This document shows positions 47,635-56,641 of a DNA stretch of 64,000 nt, piece by piece (position 1 is the first letter of the stretch; every line of letters starts with the position of its first letter). The stretch is taken from assembly GCF_004343255.1 (NCBI RefSeq), contig NZ_SMDD01000001.1:496001-560000 (forward strand), written 5' to 3'. Under the pieces are notes generated by a model. It was not told the DNA's origin. It searched no databases and saw nothing but the letters and a program-made list of their open reading frames with translations. This stretch comes from Laceyella sacchari (GTDB lineage Bacteria > Bacillota > Bacilli > Thermoactinomycetales > Thermoactinomycetaceae). The position numbers and the translations under genes were made by a program.

Positions 47635-47724
47635 TTATTTTTTGCAATCGCAGTCTGGGCATTGGCAATCGGGAGTGCCGCATTTGTTGCATTTGGAAGT
47701 GCGGGGTTCAACAATGGTGTTCAT
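47635..47724 (-). CDS. 29-aa cysteine-rich, metallothionein-like peptide
   Basis: On the minus strand ATG 47724 follows an ideal ribosome site (GGAGGTGAA, five to six bases away). It opens a 29-codon frame whose second half is SKCNKCGTPDCQCPDCDCKK. Seven Cys fall in CxxC, CxC and CxxCxC spacings, interleaved with Lys, Asp, Pro and Gly; no aromatic residue is present. That composition is typical of metallothioneins or zinc/copper-binding peptides. A consensus promoter and a terminator frame it as its own transcription unit. I recognise no named family, so metal binding is inference. Confidence 0.65.
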   Translation of the reverse strand: MNTIVEPRTSKCNKCGTPDCQCPDCDCKK

Positions 47725-47764
47725 ATGGTTCACCTCCACACAGGTATCCAGGTTGTTATATTTC

Positions 47765-47793
47765 ATTTTATTATATTTCTTTGCTGTTGTAAA
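47765..47793 (-). promoter_or_regulatory. Promoter of the Cys-rich peptide gene
   Basis: Read on the minus strand: TTTACA (47793-47788), 17 bases, TAAAAT (47770-47765), 41 bases before the start codon. Confidence 0.6.
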
Positions 47794-47837
47794 TTGAATA
47801 TGCATAATTTATTGAATAATCAGCGGATAGATATGCC

Positions 47838-47863
47838 CACCCGCCATGTCAAGTCGGCGGGTG
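47838..47863 (-). terminator. Hairpin downstream of thiE
   Basis: CACCCGCC (47838) pairs with GGCGGGTG (47856). No T tract on either strand, so terminator function is doubtful. Confidence 0.3.
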
Positions 47864-47888
47864 AGACAGGTGACCGAGCGAATGTGCA

Positions 47889-48527
47889 TTAACGATAGCA
47901 TTGTCGCAACTGTTGCGCGGCCTGTTTGGGGGAGTCGGCGCGAGTGATGGCGGAGATGACGGCAATGCCATCTGCCCCAGCTTGACGTACTGCAGCCATG
48001 TTATCAACGGTGATGCCACCGATACCGACGATCGGAAAGTCACCAAGTGCTTGGCGAATCTCAGCTAATGCCTTTGGCCCAATTGGCTGTTTGGCATCAG
48101 GCTTGCTCGTCGTGGCAAACATGGGACCGATGCCGATATAATCCGCTCCTTCTTGCTGTGCTTGTCGTGCTTCAGGGATGCTGCGGGCGGATACCCCAAT
48201 TACACAAGACGGGGGAAGGATGCGTTTGGCCTCGGTCACGGGCAAGTCGTCTTGGCCGAGATGAACTCCGTCGGCATCGAGGATTAAAGCCAAATCCACC
48301 CGGTCATTCACCAGAAAGGGAATCCCATGTGTGCGGCAGAGGGCGCGCAGGCTGTGACCCAACTCCACCGTTTCACGCAAATTGCGCGCGGAATGTTTTT
48401 CACGAAACTGAAAACAGGTGATGCCCCCTGAGATGGCGGCCTGAAGCACGTCAACCGGATCACGGTCGAGGCAATCTTGGCTGCCCATCACCAGATATAG
48501 GCGCAAATCTTCTGCTTTAATCGGCAT
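47889..48527 (-). CDS. thiE: Thiamine-phosphate synthase
   Basis: Joins hydroxymethylpyrimidine diphosphate to the thiazole phosphate to give thiamine phosphate. The TIM-barrel protein of 212 residues has QFREKHSARN, LVNDRVDLAL, GVHLGQDDLPV, YIGIGPMFATTSKPDA and IVGIGGIT. ATG 48527 follows TAGGAGGTGAG. Its start overlaps the thiD stop by 11 bases, so the two are coupled. Confidence 0.96.
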   Translation of the reverse strand: MPIKAEDLRLYLVMGSQDCLDRDPVDVLQAAISGGITCFQFREKHSARNLRETVELGHSLRALCRTHGIPFLVNDRVDLALILDADGVHLGQDDLPVTEAKRILPPSCVIGVSARSIPEARQAQQEGADYIGIGPMFATTSKPDAKQPIGPKALAEIRQALGDFPIVGIGGITVDNMAAVRQAGADGIAVISAITRADSPKQAAQQLRQCYR

Positions 48528-49332
48528 ACAGCTCACCTCCTAGGCGATGAGCCCAATGATTGGTTGGCCCATGGCCGCTTCCCAGCGGAAATGCATGAGA
48601 AATGGCAGCTGAAATGAACTGCTTTGCCTGGGAGACGGCGTTGGCCAAGGTAAAGCCGCGGGCCAGATAGGCAGCAATCGCAGCTGAAAGCGTGCATCCT
48701 GTTCCGTGAGTGTGGGGGGTGTCAAATCGGGGTGAACGGAGAAAGACGAACTCTTTGCCATCATAAAAGAGATCGACTGCTTCATCATCTTCAAGATGCC
48801 CACCTTTGATTATCACGGATTGGGCGCCGAGTGCATGCAAGGCTTGTGCCGCTTGTTTGCGTGCGTTCAGATCGGTAAGCGGCGTTTCCGTCAATGCTTC
48901 GGCTTCAGGGATATTGGGGGTGATTACGGTAGCGAGCGGAATCAGTTCTTCTATGAATTGTTTTCTGGCCGCCTGATCCAACAGCAGATGCCCGCTGGTC
49001 GAGACCATCACGGGATCAACCACCAAAGGAAATAATTGGTGCTCCTTCACCTTGCGGGCGACAAGAGCTGTAATCTCGGCATTGGCCAGCATGCCGGTTT
49101 TGGTCGCGTCCACACCGATGTCTGTTGCCACAGCATCTAGCTGCTTGGCGACAGCCTCTGCAGGGAGGGTTTGTACATCAAAGACCCCCAGGGTGTTTTG
49201 TGCCGTCACGGCCGTGATCGCGGTCATGCCGAAAACCCGGAGTTCTTGGAACGTTTTTAAATCCGCTTGGATGCCGGCGCCTCCACCACTGTCTGAACCG
49301 GCGATGGTCAGGGCCCGTGCAAGTTGAGTCAT
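48517..49332 (-). CDS. thiD: Hydroxymethylpyrimidine/phosphomethylpyrimidine kinase
   Basis: Phosphorylates HMP and HMP-phosphate for thiamine synthesis. The 271-residue ribokinase-fold protein has the family start [22 protein letters not shown] and the anion-hole motif [20 protein letters not shown] 49332 follows AAAGGGGA; the longer frame adds 15 unrelated residues. No TPP riboswitch (CTGAGA-type THI box) is visible upstream, so this pair may be a constitutive or salvage unit. Homologues are sometimes called pdxK, but the ThiE partner favours ThiD. Confidence 0.94.
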   Translation of the reverse strand: MTQLARALTIAGSDSGGGAGIQADLKTFQELRVFGMTAITAVTAQNTLGVFDVQTLPAEAVAKQLDAVATDIGVDATKTGMLANAEITALVARKVKEHQLFPLVVDPVMVSTSGHLLLDQAARKQFIEELIPLATVITPNIPEAEALTETPLTDLNARKQAAQALHALGAQSVIIKGGHLEDDEAVDLFYDGKEFVFLRSPRFDTPHTHGTGCTLSAAIAAYLARGFTLANAVSQAKQFISAAISHAFPLGSGHGPTNHWAHRLGGELYAD

Positions 49333-49515
49333 CTGGGTTCCCCTTTCTATCAGTTGTGTGAGATCCGGTGTCTTCATTTATACAACCACATTCTATCAGA
49401 AATAAAGGGGTTCAATATTAATTTGAATAGTTCGTCTATAGTGAAAGTGGGCAACTGGCATATATAGAAATTTACAAGTTTTTATTGTACCATCTAGAAG
49501 AAGGAGTGTGAAAAC

Positions 49516-50208
49516 ATGGCCAATAAGCACAAGAAGAAAAGCGTGTCTGATCGAATGGGCATGATTACCATGGTTACCGTTTTGCTGGTCTTTTTGGGTT
49601 TGGGCATTTTTGCGGTGATCCAATCCATCACCCAAAGCGGTGAACAGGCGAAAGAAAAAGTGAACATCAAGCTTGACGGTCAACCGGTTGTCGGGAACCC
49701 CAATGCGCCGATCAAGCTGGTTGAATTCGGTGATTTCAAATGCCCGACCTGTAAAATGTTTCACGATGAGATTTATCCTCTGCTGAAAAAAGAGTATATC
49801 GACACCGGCAAAGTGCAAATGGCATTTATCAATTATCAATTTTTGGGTGCTGATTCCGTGACTGCTGGCATTGCGGGCGAATCGGTATACAAGCAAAATC
49901 CGGAAGCTTTCTGGAAATTTTATGACGCAATTTACAAAAATCAAGGGGATGAAGCAAAAACCTGGGCCACTCCTGAGTTTTTGACTGAATTGGTCAAGAA
50001 GAACATTCCGGAAGTGAATGCGGATCAAGTGAGCAAAGACTTGAAAAGCAAAGCTTACGAGAAAGATGTGCTTGCGGACAACCAATTGGCGCAAACCTAT
50101 AAAGTGGATGGTGTTCCGACCGTCTTTATCAACGGTGTCATGATGGATAACGCGATGGATTATGCCGCCTTGAAAAAAGCGATTGACGCCGAGCTGAAGA
50201 AAAAATGA
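49516..50208 (+). CDS. bdbD: Membrane-anchored DsbA-like thiol-disulfide oxidoreductase (BdbD)
   Basis: Protein of 230 residues: a basic cytoplasmic start, a membrane anchor near residues 17-38, then an extracytoplasmic thioredoxin fold with active site Cys76-Pro-Thr-Cys79 and the cis-proline loop VDGVPTVFI. It introduces disulfides into exported proteins, then is reoxidised by the membrane partner encoded 20 bases downstream. ATG 49516 follows AAGAAGGAG. Confidence 0.92.
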   Translation: MANKHKKKSVSDRMGMITMVTVLLVFLGLGIFAVIQSITQSGEQAKEKVNIKLDGQPVVGNPNAPIKLVEFGDFKCPTCKMFHDEIYPLLKKEYIDTGKVQMAFINYQFLGADSVTAGIAGESVYKQNPEAFWKFYDAIYKNQGDEAKTWATPEFLTELVKKNIPEVNADQVSKDLKSKAYEKDVLADNQLAQTYKVDGVPTVFINGVMMDNAMDYAALKKAIDAELKKK

Positions 50209-50228
50209 GAGAGGGAAACTGATCCAAG

Positions 50229-50666
50229 ATGAAGCGGATATTGTCTACATATGGTCTTTACTTTGCCTGGCTGGTCGCGCTTGTGGCCACAGGAGGCAGT
50301 CTGTATTTCAGTGAAGTGTTGGGCTTCATTCCCTGTACCCTGTGCTGGTATCAGCGGATTTTAATGTATCCGCAAGTGATTCTGCTCGGAATCGCCTCTT
50401 ATCGCAACGACCATCGTATTATCCCTTATGTTTTGCCGTTGTCGGTGTTAGGGGGATGTGTTTCGCTCTGGCACTATATGGAGCAGAAAGTGCCGGGTTT
50501 TGCGACGATCCTGCCTTGCCGCGTCGGCGTGCCTTGTGCGCAAGCCTATATTGATTGGTTTGGATTTATCACGATTCCATTTTTGGCATTGGTCGCGTTC
50601 ATCTTGATCATTGTCTTTCTCTCATTTGCCCGCAGTGGTTCAGTTGAAGACGAAGCTTCAGAATAA
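50229..50666 (+). CDS. bdbC: DsbB-like membrane disulfide oxidoreductase (BdbC)
   Basis: Protein of 145 residues with four membrane helices and the two DsbB cysteine pairs: Cys36-x2-Cys39 (FIPCTLCWYQRI) and Cys97/Cys103 (ILPCRVGVPCAQ). It passes electrons from BdbD to quinone. The bdbDC pair in Bacillus is needed for competence and for disulfide-containing exported peptides. Confidence 0.94.
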   Translation: MKRILSTYGLYFAWLVALVATGGSLYFSEVLGFIPCTLCWYQRILMYPQVILLGIASYRNDHRIIPYVLPLSVLGGCVSLWHYMEQKVPGFATILPCRVGVPCAQAYIDWFGFITIPFLALVAFILIIVFLSFARSGSVEDEASE

Positions 50667-50758
50667 ACGGGCGTATTTCCCTTGGCATTTGCCGGAGCCT
50701 GTTGTGACGGCGGGTACATAGACTAGTACTGAAGTCACAACGAAGGGAGATCGTATCC

Positions 50759-50941
50759 GTGAAAAATGGAACGTTGAAGACAAGCGGCATAGGTTTTGGC
50801 GGCTTCGGCGGGATAGGGTCGGCAATCGCCATCGCGATCATCGTCATCCTGATCATCGCCTTCTTCTGCTTCTGGGGCTTTTTCGGAGGCGGCTGGGGTT
50901 TCGGTGGGGGCTGTGGTGGTTTCCCCGGATTCTGCCTGTAA
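50759..50941 (+). CDS. Small Gly/Cys-rich membrane peptide (60 aa)
   Basis: GTG 50759 follows AAGGGAG. The peptide has a Gly-rich start (SGIGFGGFGGIGS), one membrane helix (AIAIAIIVILIIAFFCFWGFF) and a Gly-rich tail with two Cys (GGGWGFGGGCGGFPGFC). This resembles the small Gly-rich hydrophobic proteins found in spores (YjcZ type), but no certain family match. It lies 92 bases after bdbC, so its tail cysteines, if outside the membrane, could be oxidised by that pair. Confidence 0.65.
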   Translation: MKNGTLKTSGIGFGGFGGIGSAIAIAIIVILIIAFFCFWGFFGGGWGFGGGCGGFPGFCL

Positions 50942-50954
50942 CGCATAACAACGA

Positions 50955-51007
50955 AAAAAGCAAGCCTGTTCGTCAAAAACGAACGACGGGCTTGCCTGTT
51001 TTTTTTA
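50955..51007. terminator. Bidirectional terminator between the Gly-rich peptide and sspI
   Basis: GCAAGCC-x-GTTCGT pairs with ACGAAC-xxx-GGCTTGC-type sequence. It is flanked by AAAAAA on the left and TTTTTTTT on the right, so it serves the two convergent genes. Confidence 0.8.
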
Positions 51008-51012
51008 AAGCC

Positions 51013-51222
51013 TTATTTAGGAAGCGCTTCGTGCAGTGTTTCGATGAGTTGATTGCGCTCGGCGTCTGAGCTGTTTTTCCAGATGACTTCAAACAGTACA
51101 CCCAGTCCGGGCAACAATTTTTCTTCGCCTTGTTGAATAGAGTCCACCACTAATTCTTGCAGTTGTTGCGGATTCATGGTATGAATGTTGTGTATTACTG
51201 CACCGCGAATGTCAAAATTCAT
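51013..51222 (-). CDS. sspI: Small acid-soluble spore protein I
   Basis: 69 residues matching SspI: start NFDIRGAVIHNI, central VVDSIQQGEEKLLPGLGVLFEVIW, and a short acidic end. SspI is a minor spore protein made in the forespore. ATG 51222 follows AAAGGGGG. In Bacillus it also lies just upstream of the methyltransferase gene ysgA and pheST. Confidence 0.95.
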   Translation of the reverse strand: MNFDIRGAVIHNIHTMNPQQLQELVVDSIQQGEEKLLPGLGVLFEVIWKNSSDAERNQLIETLHEALPK

Positions 51223-51324
51223 CCTGATAACCCCCTTTTACATAAGTCTGTACGGAAAAAATAACTTTATCCCTGAACGATTTGGGTTAAGCTAATTTGC
51301 AGAGGCATTGCGGAGGCGACAAAA

Positions 51325-51987
51325 GTGAGTAAAACGTTTGCAATTATTGGTTTGGGTCGATTTGGAGGGAGCGTGGCCAAAACGCTTCATTCCATGGGAT
51401 ACGAAGTGTTGGCCATTGATAAAGACCACCAACGCGTTCAGGATATGTCCCAAGTCCTGTTGCACACCGTGGAAGCGGACACGACCGATGAAAACGCGTT
51501 GAAAGCGCTGGGAATACGCAATTTTGACGTAGTGGTGGTTGCCATCGGCAATGACATCCAGGCCAGCATCTTGACCACGTTGGTGCTCAAAGAGATCGGA
51601 TGCCCGAAAGTCGTGGTGAAAGCGATCAACGAGATGCATGGTAAGGTATTGAATAAGTTGGGAGCCGACCGCGTGGTGTTCCCGGAACGCGACATGGGGG
51701 TGCGCGTAGTTCACAGCTTGATTTCACCCAATATCCTGGAGTATATCGAACTATCCGATGACTATAGCATCATTGAGGTAATCGCCGGTGAATTTTTCAA
51801 TGGGAAAACACTGCAGGAATTAAATATTCGCGCGAAATTCGGCTGCAATGTGATGGCCATCAAAAACGGGTCGCAGTTTAACATTAATCCTGCGGCGACC
51901 GATATGATACATAAAGGTGATACGTTAGTTGTGATCGGCCATAATGACGATTTGAAAAAATTACAGGAAAAGACAGATGACCAATGA
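51325..51987 (+). CDS. Potassium channel gating subunit KtrA/TrkA type (RCK)
   Basis: Protein of 220 residues: an RCK N-terminal domain with the nucleotide loop IIGLGRFGGSVA and acidic DKD after the second strand, then an RCK C-terminal domain (KTLQELNIRAKFGCNVMAI), which in Ktr proteins binds cyclic di-AMP. It gates a KtrB/D-type membrane channel that is not encoded nearby. GTG 51325 follows GCGGAGG. Its stop overlaps the methyltransferase start by four bases. Confidence 0.93.
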   Translation: MSKTFAIIGLGRFGGSVAKTLHSMGYEVLAIDKDHQRVQDMSQVLLHTVEADTTDENALKALGIRNFDVVVVAIGNDIQASILTTLVLKEIGCPKVVVKAINEMHGKVLNKLGADRVVFPERDMGVRVVHSLISPNILEYIELSDDYSIIEVIAGEFFNGKTLQELNIRAKFGCNVMAIKNGSQFNINPAATDMIHKGDTLVVIGHNDDLKKLQEKTDDQ

Positions 51988-52796
51988 CGATAAAAAAACG
52001 CATTTCCATTACATCTCCTCATAATGAGCAAGTAAAACGCTGGAAAAAGTTGAACACCAAAAAAGGGCGGGCGCAAGAGAAGGCGCTGTTGATTGAAGGT
52101 GAACACCTGGTATTGGAAGCGGCGCGGGCATCTGCACAGTTTGAAGCGGTGCTGGTCCACAGGGATAAAGAAGAGGTTTACCAACGCATCAAAGGGGAAT
52201 TGCCGCCCGATGCGCCCGTGTACGAACTGGCTCCTGCTGTATTTGGCGCACTGGTGGATACTGAAACGCCGCAAGGGTTGGCAGCTGTCATCACTGCGCC
52301 AGTTTGGCCACATGACGTTTGGCTGGACAAAGATGGTGATTTGACCGTGCTACTGCTGGATGCTGTCCAAGACCCTGGCAACTTGGGGACAATCATCCGT
52401 ACAGCTCAAGCGGCGGGAGTGGATGGCATCCTGCTGGGGAAAGGGACGGTTGATCCATTCAACGCCAAAGTGGTTCGTTCGGCGATGGGTGCGTTGTTTC
52501 GCATGCCGCTTATCCAGATTGATTTGGCGGAAGCGATTCCCATGTTGCAGTCCCGGGGAGTGACAGTTGTGAATGCCTCTCCACATGCTGGCACACACCA
52601 TTTTGATTATGCTTTTCCAGCGCGGGTGGCACTGTTATTGGGCAATGAAGGCCGAGGTGTCGATGAGAAATATCTGCCGCTGGTGGATGCGGACGTCACC
52701 ATCCCCATGCCGGGTGGAACCGAGTCATTAAATGTATCCATCACCGGCGCGATTTTGCTGTATGAACGAATCAGGCAACATTTTCAGGCAAGGTAA
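51984..52796 (+). CDS. ysgA: TrmH/SpoU-family RNA 2'-O-methyltransferase
   Basis: SPOUT-fold protein of 270 residues: an N-terminal L30e-like substrate domain (KALLIEGEHLVLEAAR) and the trefoil-knot SAM site with the three SpoU motifs (DAVQDPGNLGTIIRTA, LLGNEGRGVDE, IPMPGGTESLNVSITGAI). It methylates a ribose in rRNA or tRNA; the exact site is unknown. Position before pheST is that of ysgA in Bacillus. Coupled to the upstream RCK gene through ATGA. Confidence 0.92.
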   Translation: MTIKKRISITSPHNEQVKRWKKLNTKKGRAQEKALLIEGEHLVLEAARASAQFEAVLVHRDKEEVYQRIKGELPPDAPVYELAPAVFGALVDTETPQGLAAVITAPVWPHDVWLDKDGDLTVLLLDAVQDPGNLGTIIRTAQAAGVDGILLGKGTVDPFNAKVVRSAMGALFRMPLIQIDLAEAIPMLQSRGVTVVNASPHAGTHHFDYAFPARVALLLGNEGRGVDEKYLPLVDADVTIPMPGGTESLNVSITGAILLYERIRQHFQAR

Positions 52797-52799
52797 CTG

Positions 52800-52829
52800 T
52801 TGCAGGTTGACTTTGCCATGGCTTATAAT
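52800..52829 (+). promoter_or_regulatory. pheST promoter
   Basis: TTGCAG (52800) and consensus TATAAT (52824) with an 18-base spacer, just after the methyltransferase stop. Confidence 0.6.
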
Positions 52830-52854
52830 ATTAAATAATTTAATCTGACAATGG

Positions 52855-53112
52855 ATTTGAAAAGCGATGACAGAGAAGAGTAAGCAGTGCATCCTTTCAG
52901 GGAGGGGACACCATGACTGGAAGTGTTCCTAAGGAACTGGCTGCTGAAGTTCGCTCTGGAGCTGTCCCCTGAACGGACGTGAACGCGAGTAGGGGGAACC
53001 GGTTTGACCGTTATCTCTGTAAGTGGAAAAGAAGGAGAAGACTGCCTTCTTTTCAAAAAGGGTGGTACCGCGAATCTCTCGTCCCTTTGGACGCGGGATT
53101 TTTTTATTTTCC
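52855..53112 (+). promoter_or_regulatory. T-box riboswitch, phenylalanine-specific
   Basis: Leader with the invariant T-box AGGGTGGTACCGCG (53059-53072). The long Stem I begins around 52864 (GATGACAGAGAAGAGTA) and contains a GAAG-TTC-G specifier loop with TTC (Phe codon) at 52950-52952. Uncharged tRNA-Phe would stabilise the antiterminator and allow pheST transcription. The terminator arm CGTCC / GGACG with TTTTTTT follows. Confidence 0.93.
53068..53112 (+). terminator. T-box terminator
   Basis: CCGCG...CGTCC / GGACG-CGGG, followed by ATTTTTTTATTTT. The left arm overlaps the T-box sequence, giving the expected switch between two folds. Confidence 0.88.
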
Positions 53113-53136
53113 ATCAAAAAGAGGGGAGTATCAATG

Positions 53137-54138
53137 ATGCGCGAACGTTTAACAAGTTTGCAAGATGAAGCGGCCATTGCGATCGCTAATGCGGAGAGCT
53201 TGGACGCACTGAGGGAACTAAAAGTAAAGTATCTGGGAAAAAAAGGCGAATTAACAAGTGTATTGCGCGGCATGGGGAGTTTGCCCCCGGAAGAGCGGCC
53301 GGTGATTGGCGGATTGGCCAATGAGATTCGGGCACAACTCGACCTGTTGATCGCGGAGAAAGAAGCAGCCTTTGAAGAGGCGGCGCTCAATGAGCAGCTG
53401 GCCACGGAAACGATTGATGTCACGTTGCCAGGAACCCCTGTTAAGTTGGGTTCGATTCATCCATTGAATCTGGTGATTGAACAGCTGGAAGACGTCTTCA
53501 TCGGCATGGGATTTGAAATCGCCGAAGGGCCGGAAGTGGAGACGGATCAATACAACTTTGAAGCGTTAAACCTGCCCAAAGACCATCCAGCACGCGACAT
53601 GCAAGATTCGTTTTACATAACGCCAGAGACGTTGCTTCGCACACACACTTCGTCGGTGCAAGTGCGCACCTTGGAGAAAAAAGAAGGGCATGTGCCAGTA
53701 AGAATCATCTGTCCTGGTAAGGTGTACCGCCGCGATGATGACGATGCGACACACTCACATCAATTCACCCAAGTTGAGGGTTTGGTAGTTGACCGCGGTG
53801 TGTCGATGAGTGAGTTAAACGGTGTCTTGTTGGCTCTGATTGAAAAGATGTTTGGCGAAGGAACCGAAATGCGGTTGCGCCCCAGTTATTTCCCATTCAC
53901 TGAGCCGAGTGTGGAAGTGGACATCTTTCATCCGGAAAAAGGCTGGGTAGAGATCTTGGGAGCGGGCATGGTTCATCCGCGCGTGTTGGAGAAAGCTGGT
54001 TACAATCCGGAACGTTATTCTGGTTTCGCCTTCGGCATCGGGGTAGAGCGGATCGCCATGCTGAAATACGACATTGATGACATTCGTCATTTTTACAATA
54101 ATGATCTGCGTTTCTTGCGCCAATTTCGTTCTGAGTGA
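53137..54138 (+). CDS. pheS: Phenylalanine-tRNA ligase alpha subunit
   Basis: Catalytic subunit of 333 residues: an N-terminal coiled coil ([35 protein letters not shown]), then the class II core with [36 protein letters not shown] and motif 3 [19 protein letters not shown] 53137 is preferred to 53134 for its eight-base spacing from GAGGGGAG. Controlled by the Phe T-box. Confidence 0.97.
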   Translation: MRERLTSLQDEAAIAIANAESLDALRELKVKYLGKKGELTSVLRGMGSLPPEERPVIGGLANEIRAQLDLLIAEKEAAFEEAALNEQLATETIDVTLPGTPVKLGSIHPLNLVIEQLEDVFIGMGFEIAEGPEVETDQYNFEALNLPKDHPARDMQDSFYITPETLLRTHTSSVQVRTLEKKEGHVPVRIICPGKVYRRDDDDATHSHQFTQVEGLVVDRGVSMSELNGVLLALIEKMFGEGTEMRLRPSYFPFTEPSVEVDIFHPEKGWVEILGAGMVHPRVLEKAGYNPERYSGFAFGIGVERIAMLKYDIDDIRHFYNNDLRFLRQFRSE

Positions 54139-54153
54139 GAGGAGTGACATCTA

Positions 54154-56568
54154 ATGCTAGTATCTTATGAATGGTTGTCTCAGTATGTGGATTTAGAAGG
54201 GATTTCTCCGGAAGATATCGCTGAAGAGCTGAATCGGACGGGGATTGAAGTGGAAGTAATCTACACCCGCGATCCCGGCGTGTCTGGTGTCATCATCGGG
54301 GAAGTAATGTCAGTGGAACGCCATCCCGAAGCGGATCGGCTCAATGTTTGCTTGGTCAACGTAGGGAAAGGGCAAGTGTTGCAGATTGTGTGTGGCGCGA
54401 AAAACGTGGCCGCCGGACAACGGGTGCCCGTCGCTTTGGTCGGAGCCAAATTGCCGGGCGGTTTGCACATCAAAAAAGCCAAACTGCGCGGGGTGGAGTC
54501 AAATGGTATGATTTGTTCCGCTCAAGAATTGGGCTTCCCGGAAAAAGTGCTGATGAAAGAACAAACGGAAGGCATTTTGGTGTTGGAGCCCGACGCGCCG
54601 ATTGGCATCGATATCAAAGAATTCCTGGGCATGAATGACCAGGTGATCGAATTGCAATTGACGCCGAATCGTTCCGACTGCTTGGGAATGATCGGAGTTG
54701 CTTATGAAGTGGCGGCTATTTTTGACCGTGAGTTGCGTTTGCCCATGACACAAGATATGCCGCTACAATACGAGGCACCCATCAACGTGTACATTGAATC
54801 GGAAGAAGATTGTCCTTTTTATGCGGCGCAAGTGGTACATGACATTAAAGTTGGACCATCCCCGCAATGGATGCAAAACCGCTTGATTTCGGCGGGTATT
54901 CGTCCGATCAACAATATTGTGGATATTACCAACTACGTGATGTTGGAGACGGGCCAGCCGTTGCACGCCTTTGATTACAACCGCGTACAAGGAGGGCAAA
55001 TTATTGTCCGCCGCGCGCTGTCCGGCGAACAAATCGTGACATTGGACGGTGTGACCCGCACGTGTGACGATCAAATGTTGCTCATCACCGACGGTGAACA
55101 GCCTCTGGCTTTGGCCGGAGTCATGGGCGGAGAATCTTCCGAGGTGACCGACGAAACGGTAACCATCTTGTTGGAATCGGCGTTCTTCGATCCGCAAATG
55201 GTTCGGCAAACCTCCCGCAAAGTGGGATTGCGTTCCGAGGCGAGCGCTCGCTTTGAGAAGGGGGTCGATCCGGAAGGGATTTTGCCAGCACTGGCGCGGG
55301 CTGTGCAGTTGCTCTGCCAAATCGCCGGTGGCGCGGTAGCTTCTGAAGCGATCGTGAAAAAAGTGGGCGATGTTGAGGAGATGGTGATCAATCTGCGCCA
55401 TGAACGTTTGGTCAATCTGCTGGGAGTGCAAATAGATCCGGAAGAAGTACTTAATATTTTCCGTCGTTTGCAGTTCCCGACCGAAGTGACCGATGAGGGA
55501 TATGCTGTGCAGATCCCGACACGGCGTCCTGATATCACGATTGAAGTGGATCTGATAGAAGAAGTGGCTCGGTTGTACGGATATGACCGAATCCCGACGA
55601 CACTTCCGTGGGGTCAGCAACCGCCTGGGGGCTTGACTGAGGAACAGAAGGCGCGTCGGGTGATTCGCCACACATTGATGGATTTGGGATTGCATGAGGT
55701 GTTGACGTACAGCTTGACTTCAACGGAGCTGGAACAAGAGGTGGCCTCTTTGTTTGCGGTGGAGAACCATGTATCCTTGGCCATGCCGATGAGTGCGGAG
55801 CATGCTGTATTACGTAGCAACCTGCTTCCACACTTGATTGAAACTGCTTCATACAACCACCGCCATGGAAACGAACGCGTGCAAATCTTTGAGTTGGCTC
55901 ATGTGTACTTGCCTGGACAGGCGGACGAGACGTTGCCAGAAGAACGGTTGTTCTTGGGTGGGTTATTGACAGGGAAGCAACCCGCCAGCATCTGGAAAGA
56001 GCAGCCGTTGCCTGCCGGTGAATTCTACAAGGCCAAAGGGATTTTGGATGCTTTGTTCGCTCGCTTGGGTGTGGTTGATGTGGAATATCAAGCTGTTGCA
56101 CCCCACGGTTTCCATCCGGGACGTACCGCCCAGATATTGATTGGTGGCGAGGTTGCTGGACTGCTTGGTGAACTTCATCCGCAGCTGGCCAAAAAACATG
56201 ATCTCTCGCGCCCTGTCGCATTCCAGCTAGATGTGGAGAGATTGTTCGCAGCAATCGAGGGGCCGTTGGTGTATCAGCCGATTCCGCGTGTTCCAGCGGT
56301 TACGCGTGATTTGGCCGTCGTTGTCGATGAAGCCGTTCCAGTCGGATTGTTGGAAGAAGGAATTTGGCAAGCTGGCGGAGAATTGGTTGAGTCTGTGGTG
56401 TTGTTTGATGTTTTCGCCGGAGAACAGATTGGAGTCGGCAAGAAAAATGTCGCCTTCTCATTAGCTTATCGCGCGGCGGACCGCACGTTGACTGATGAGG
56501 AAGTTTCGGCAGTGCATGAGCGTGTGATTTGCCATCTGGAAGAGACGTTTGGCGCCAAGTTGCGTTGA
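54154..56568 (+). CDS. pheT: Phenylalanine-tRNA ligase beta subunit
   Basis: 804 residues, the usual length. Domains in order: N-terminal segment (VSYEWLSQYVDLEG), EMAP/OB tRNA-binding fold near 40-150, B3/4 editing domain (GMNDQVIELQLTPNRSDCLG region onward), B5 helix-turn-helix, catalytic-like core (EVARLYGYDRIPTTLP), and a C-terminal ferredoxin-like anticodon-binding domain (PRVPAVTRDLAVVVDE). It forms the alpha2-beta2 ligase with PheS, 15 bases after it. Confidence 0.97.
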   Translation: MLVSYEWLSQYVDLEGISPEDIAEELNRTGIEVEVIYTRDPGVSGVIIGEVMSVERHPEADRLNVCLVNVGKGQVLQIVCGAKNVAAGQRVPVALVGAKLPGGLHIKKAKLRGVESNGMICSAQELGFPEKVLMKEQTEGILVLEPDAPIGIDIKEFLGMNDQVIELQLTPNRSDCLGMIGVAYEVAAIFDRELRLPMTQDMPLQYEAPINVYIESEEDCPFYAAQVVHDIKVGPSPQWMQNRLISAGIRPINNIVDITNYVMLETGQPLHAFDYNRVQGGQIIVRRALSGEQIVTLDGVTRTCDDQMLLITDGEQPLALAGVMGGESSEVTDETVTILLESAFFDPQMVRQTSRKVGLRSEASARFEKGVDPEGILPALARAVQLLCQIAGGAVASEAIVKKVGDVEEMVINLRHERLVNLLGVQIDPEEVLNIFRRLQFPTEVTDEGYAVQIPTRRPDITIEVDLIEEVARLYGYDRIPTTLPWGQQPPGGLTEEQKARRVIRHTLMDLGLHEVLTYSLTSTELEQEVASLFAVENHVSLAMPMSAEHAVLRSNLLPHLIETASYNHRHGNERVQIFELAHVYLPGQADETLPEERLFLGGLLTGKQPASIWKEQPLPAGEFYKAKGILDALFARLGVVDVEYQAVAPHGFHPGRTAQILIGGEVAGLLGELHPQLAKKHDLSRPVAFQLDVERLFAAIEGPLVYQPIPRVPAVTRDLAVVVDEAVPVGLLEEGIWQAGGELVESVVLFDVFAGEQIGVGKKNVAFSLAYRAADRTLTDEEVSAVHERVICHLEETFGAKLR

Positions 56569-56641
56569 CGGATTGCGGCTTTTTTGGACCTGTGAATCCA
56601 TTGGGCATAAAGGCCTTCACCTTCTGTGAAGGAGGCGTAAG

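Noticed and set aside
47527-47892. Plus-strand open frame of 121 codons in the gap before thiE
   Set aside because: No ribosome site; it is antisense to the Cys-rich peptide gene and its promoter, and its residue mix is a shadow of those.
49333-49515. Possible TPP riboswitch upstream of thiD
   Set aside because: No THI-box sequences (CTGAGA and the paired conserved arms) were found in this interval on the minus strand.
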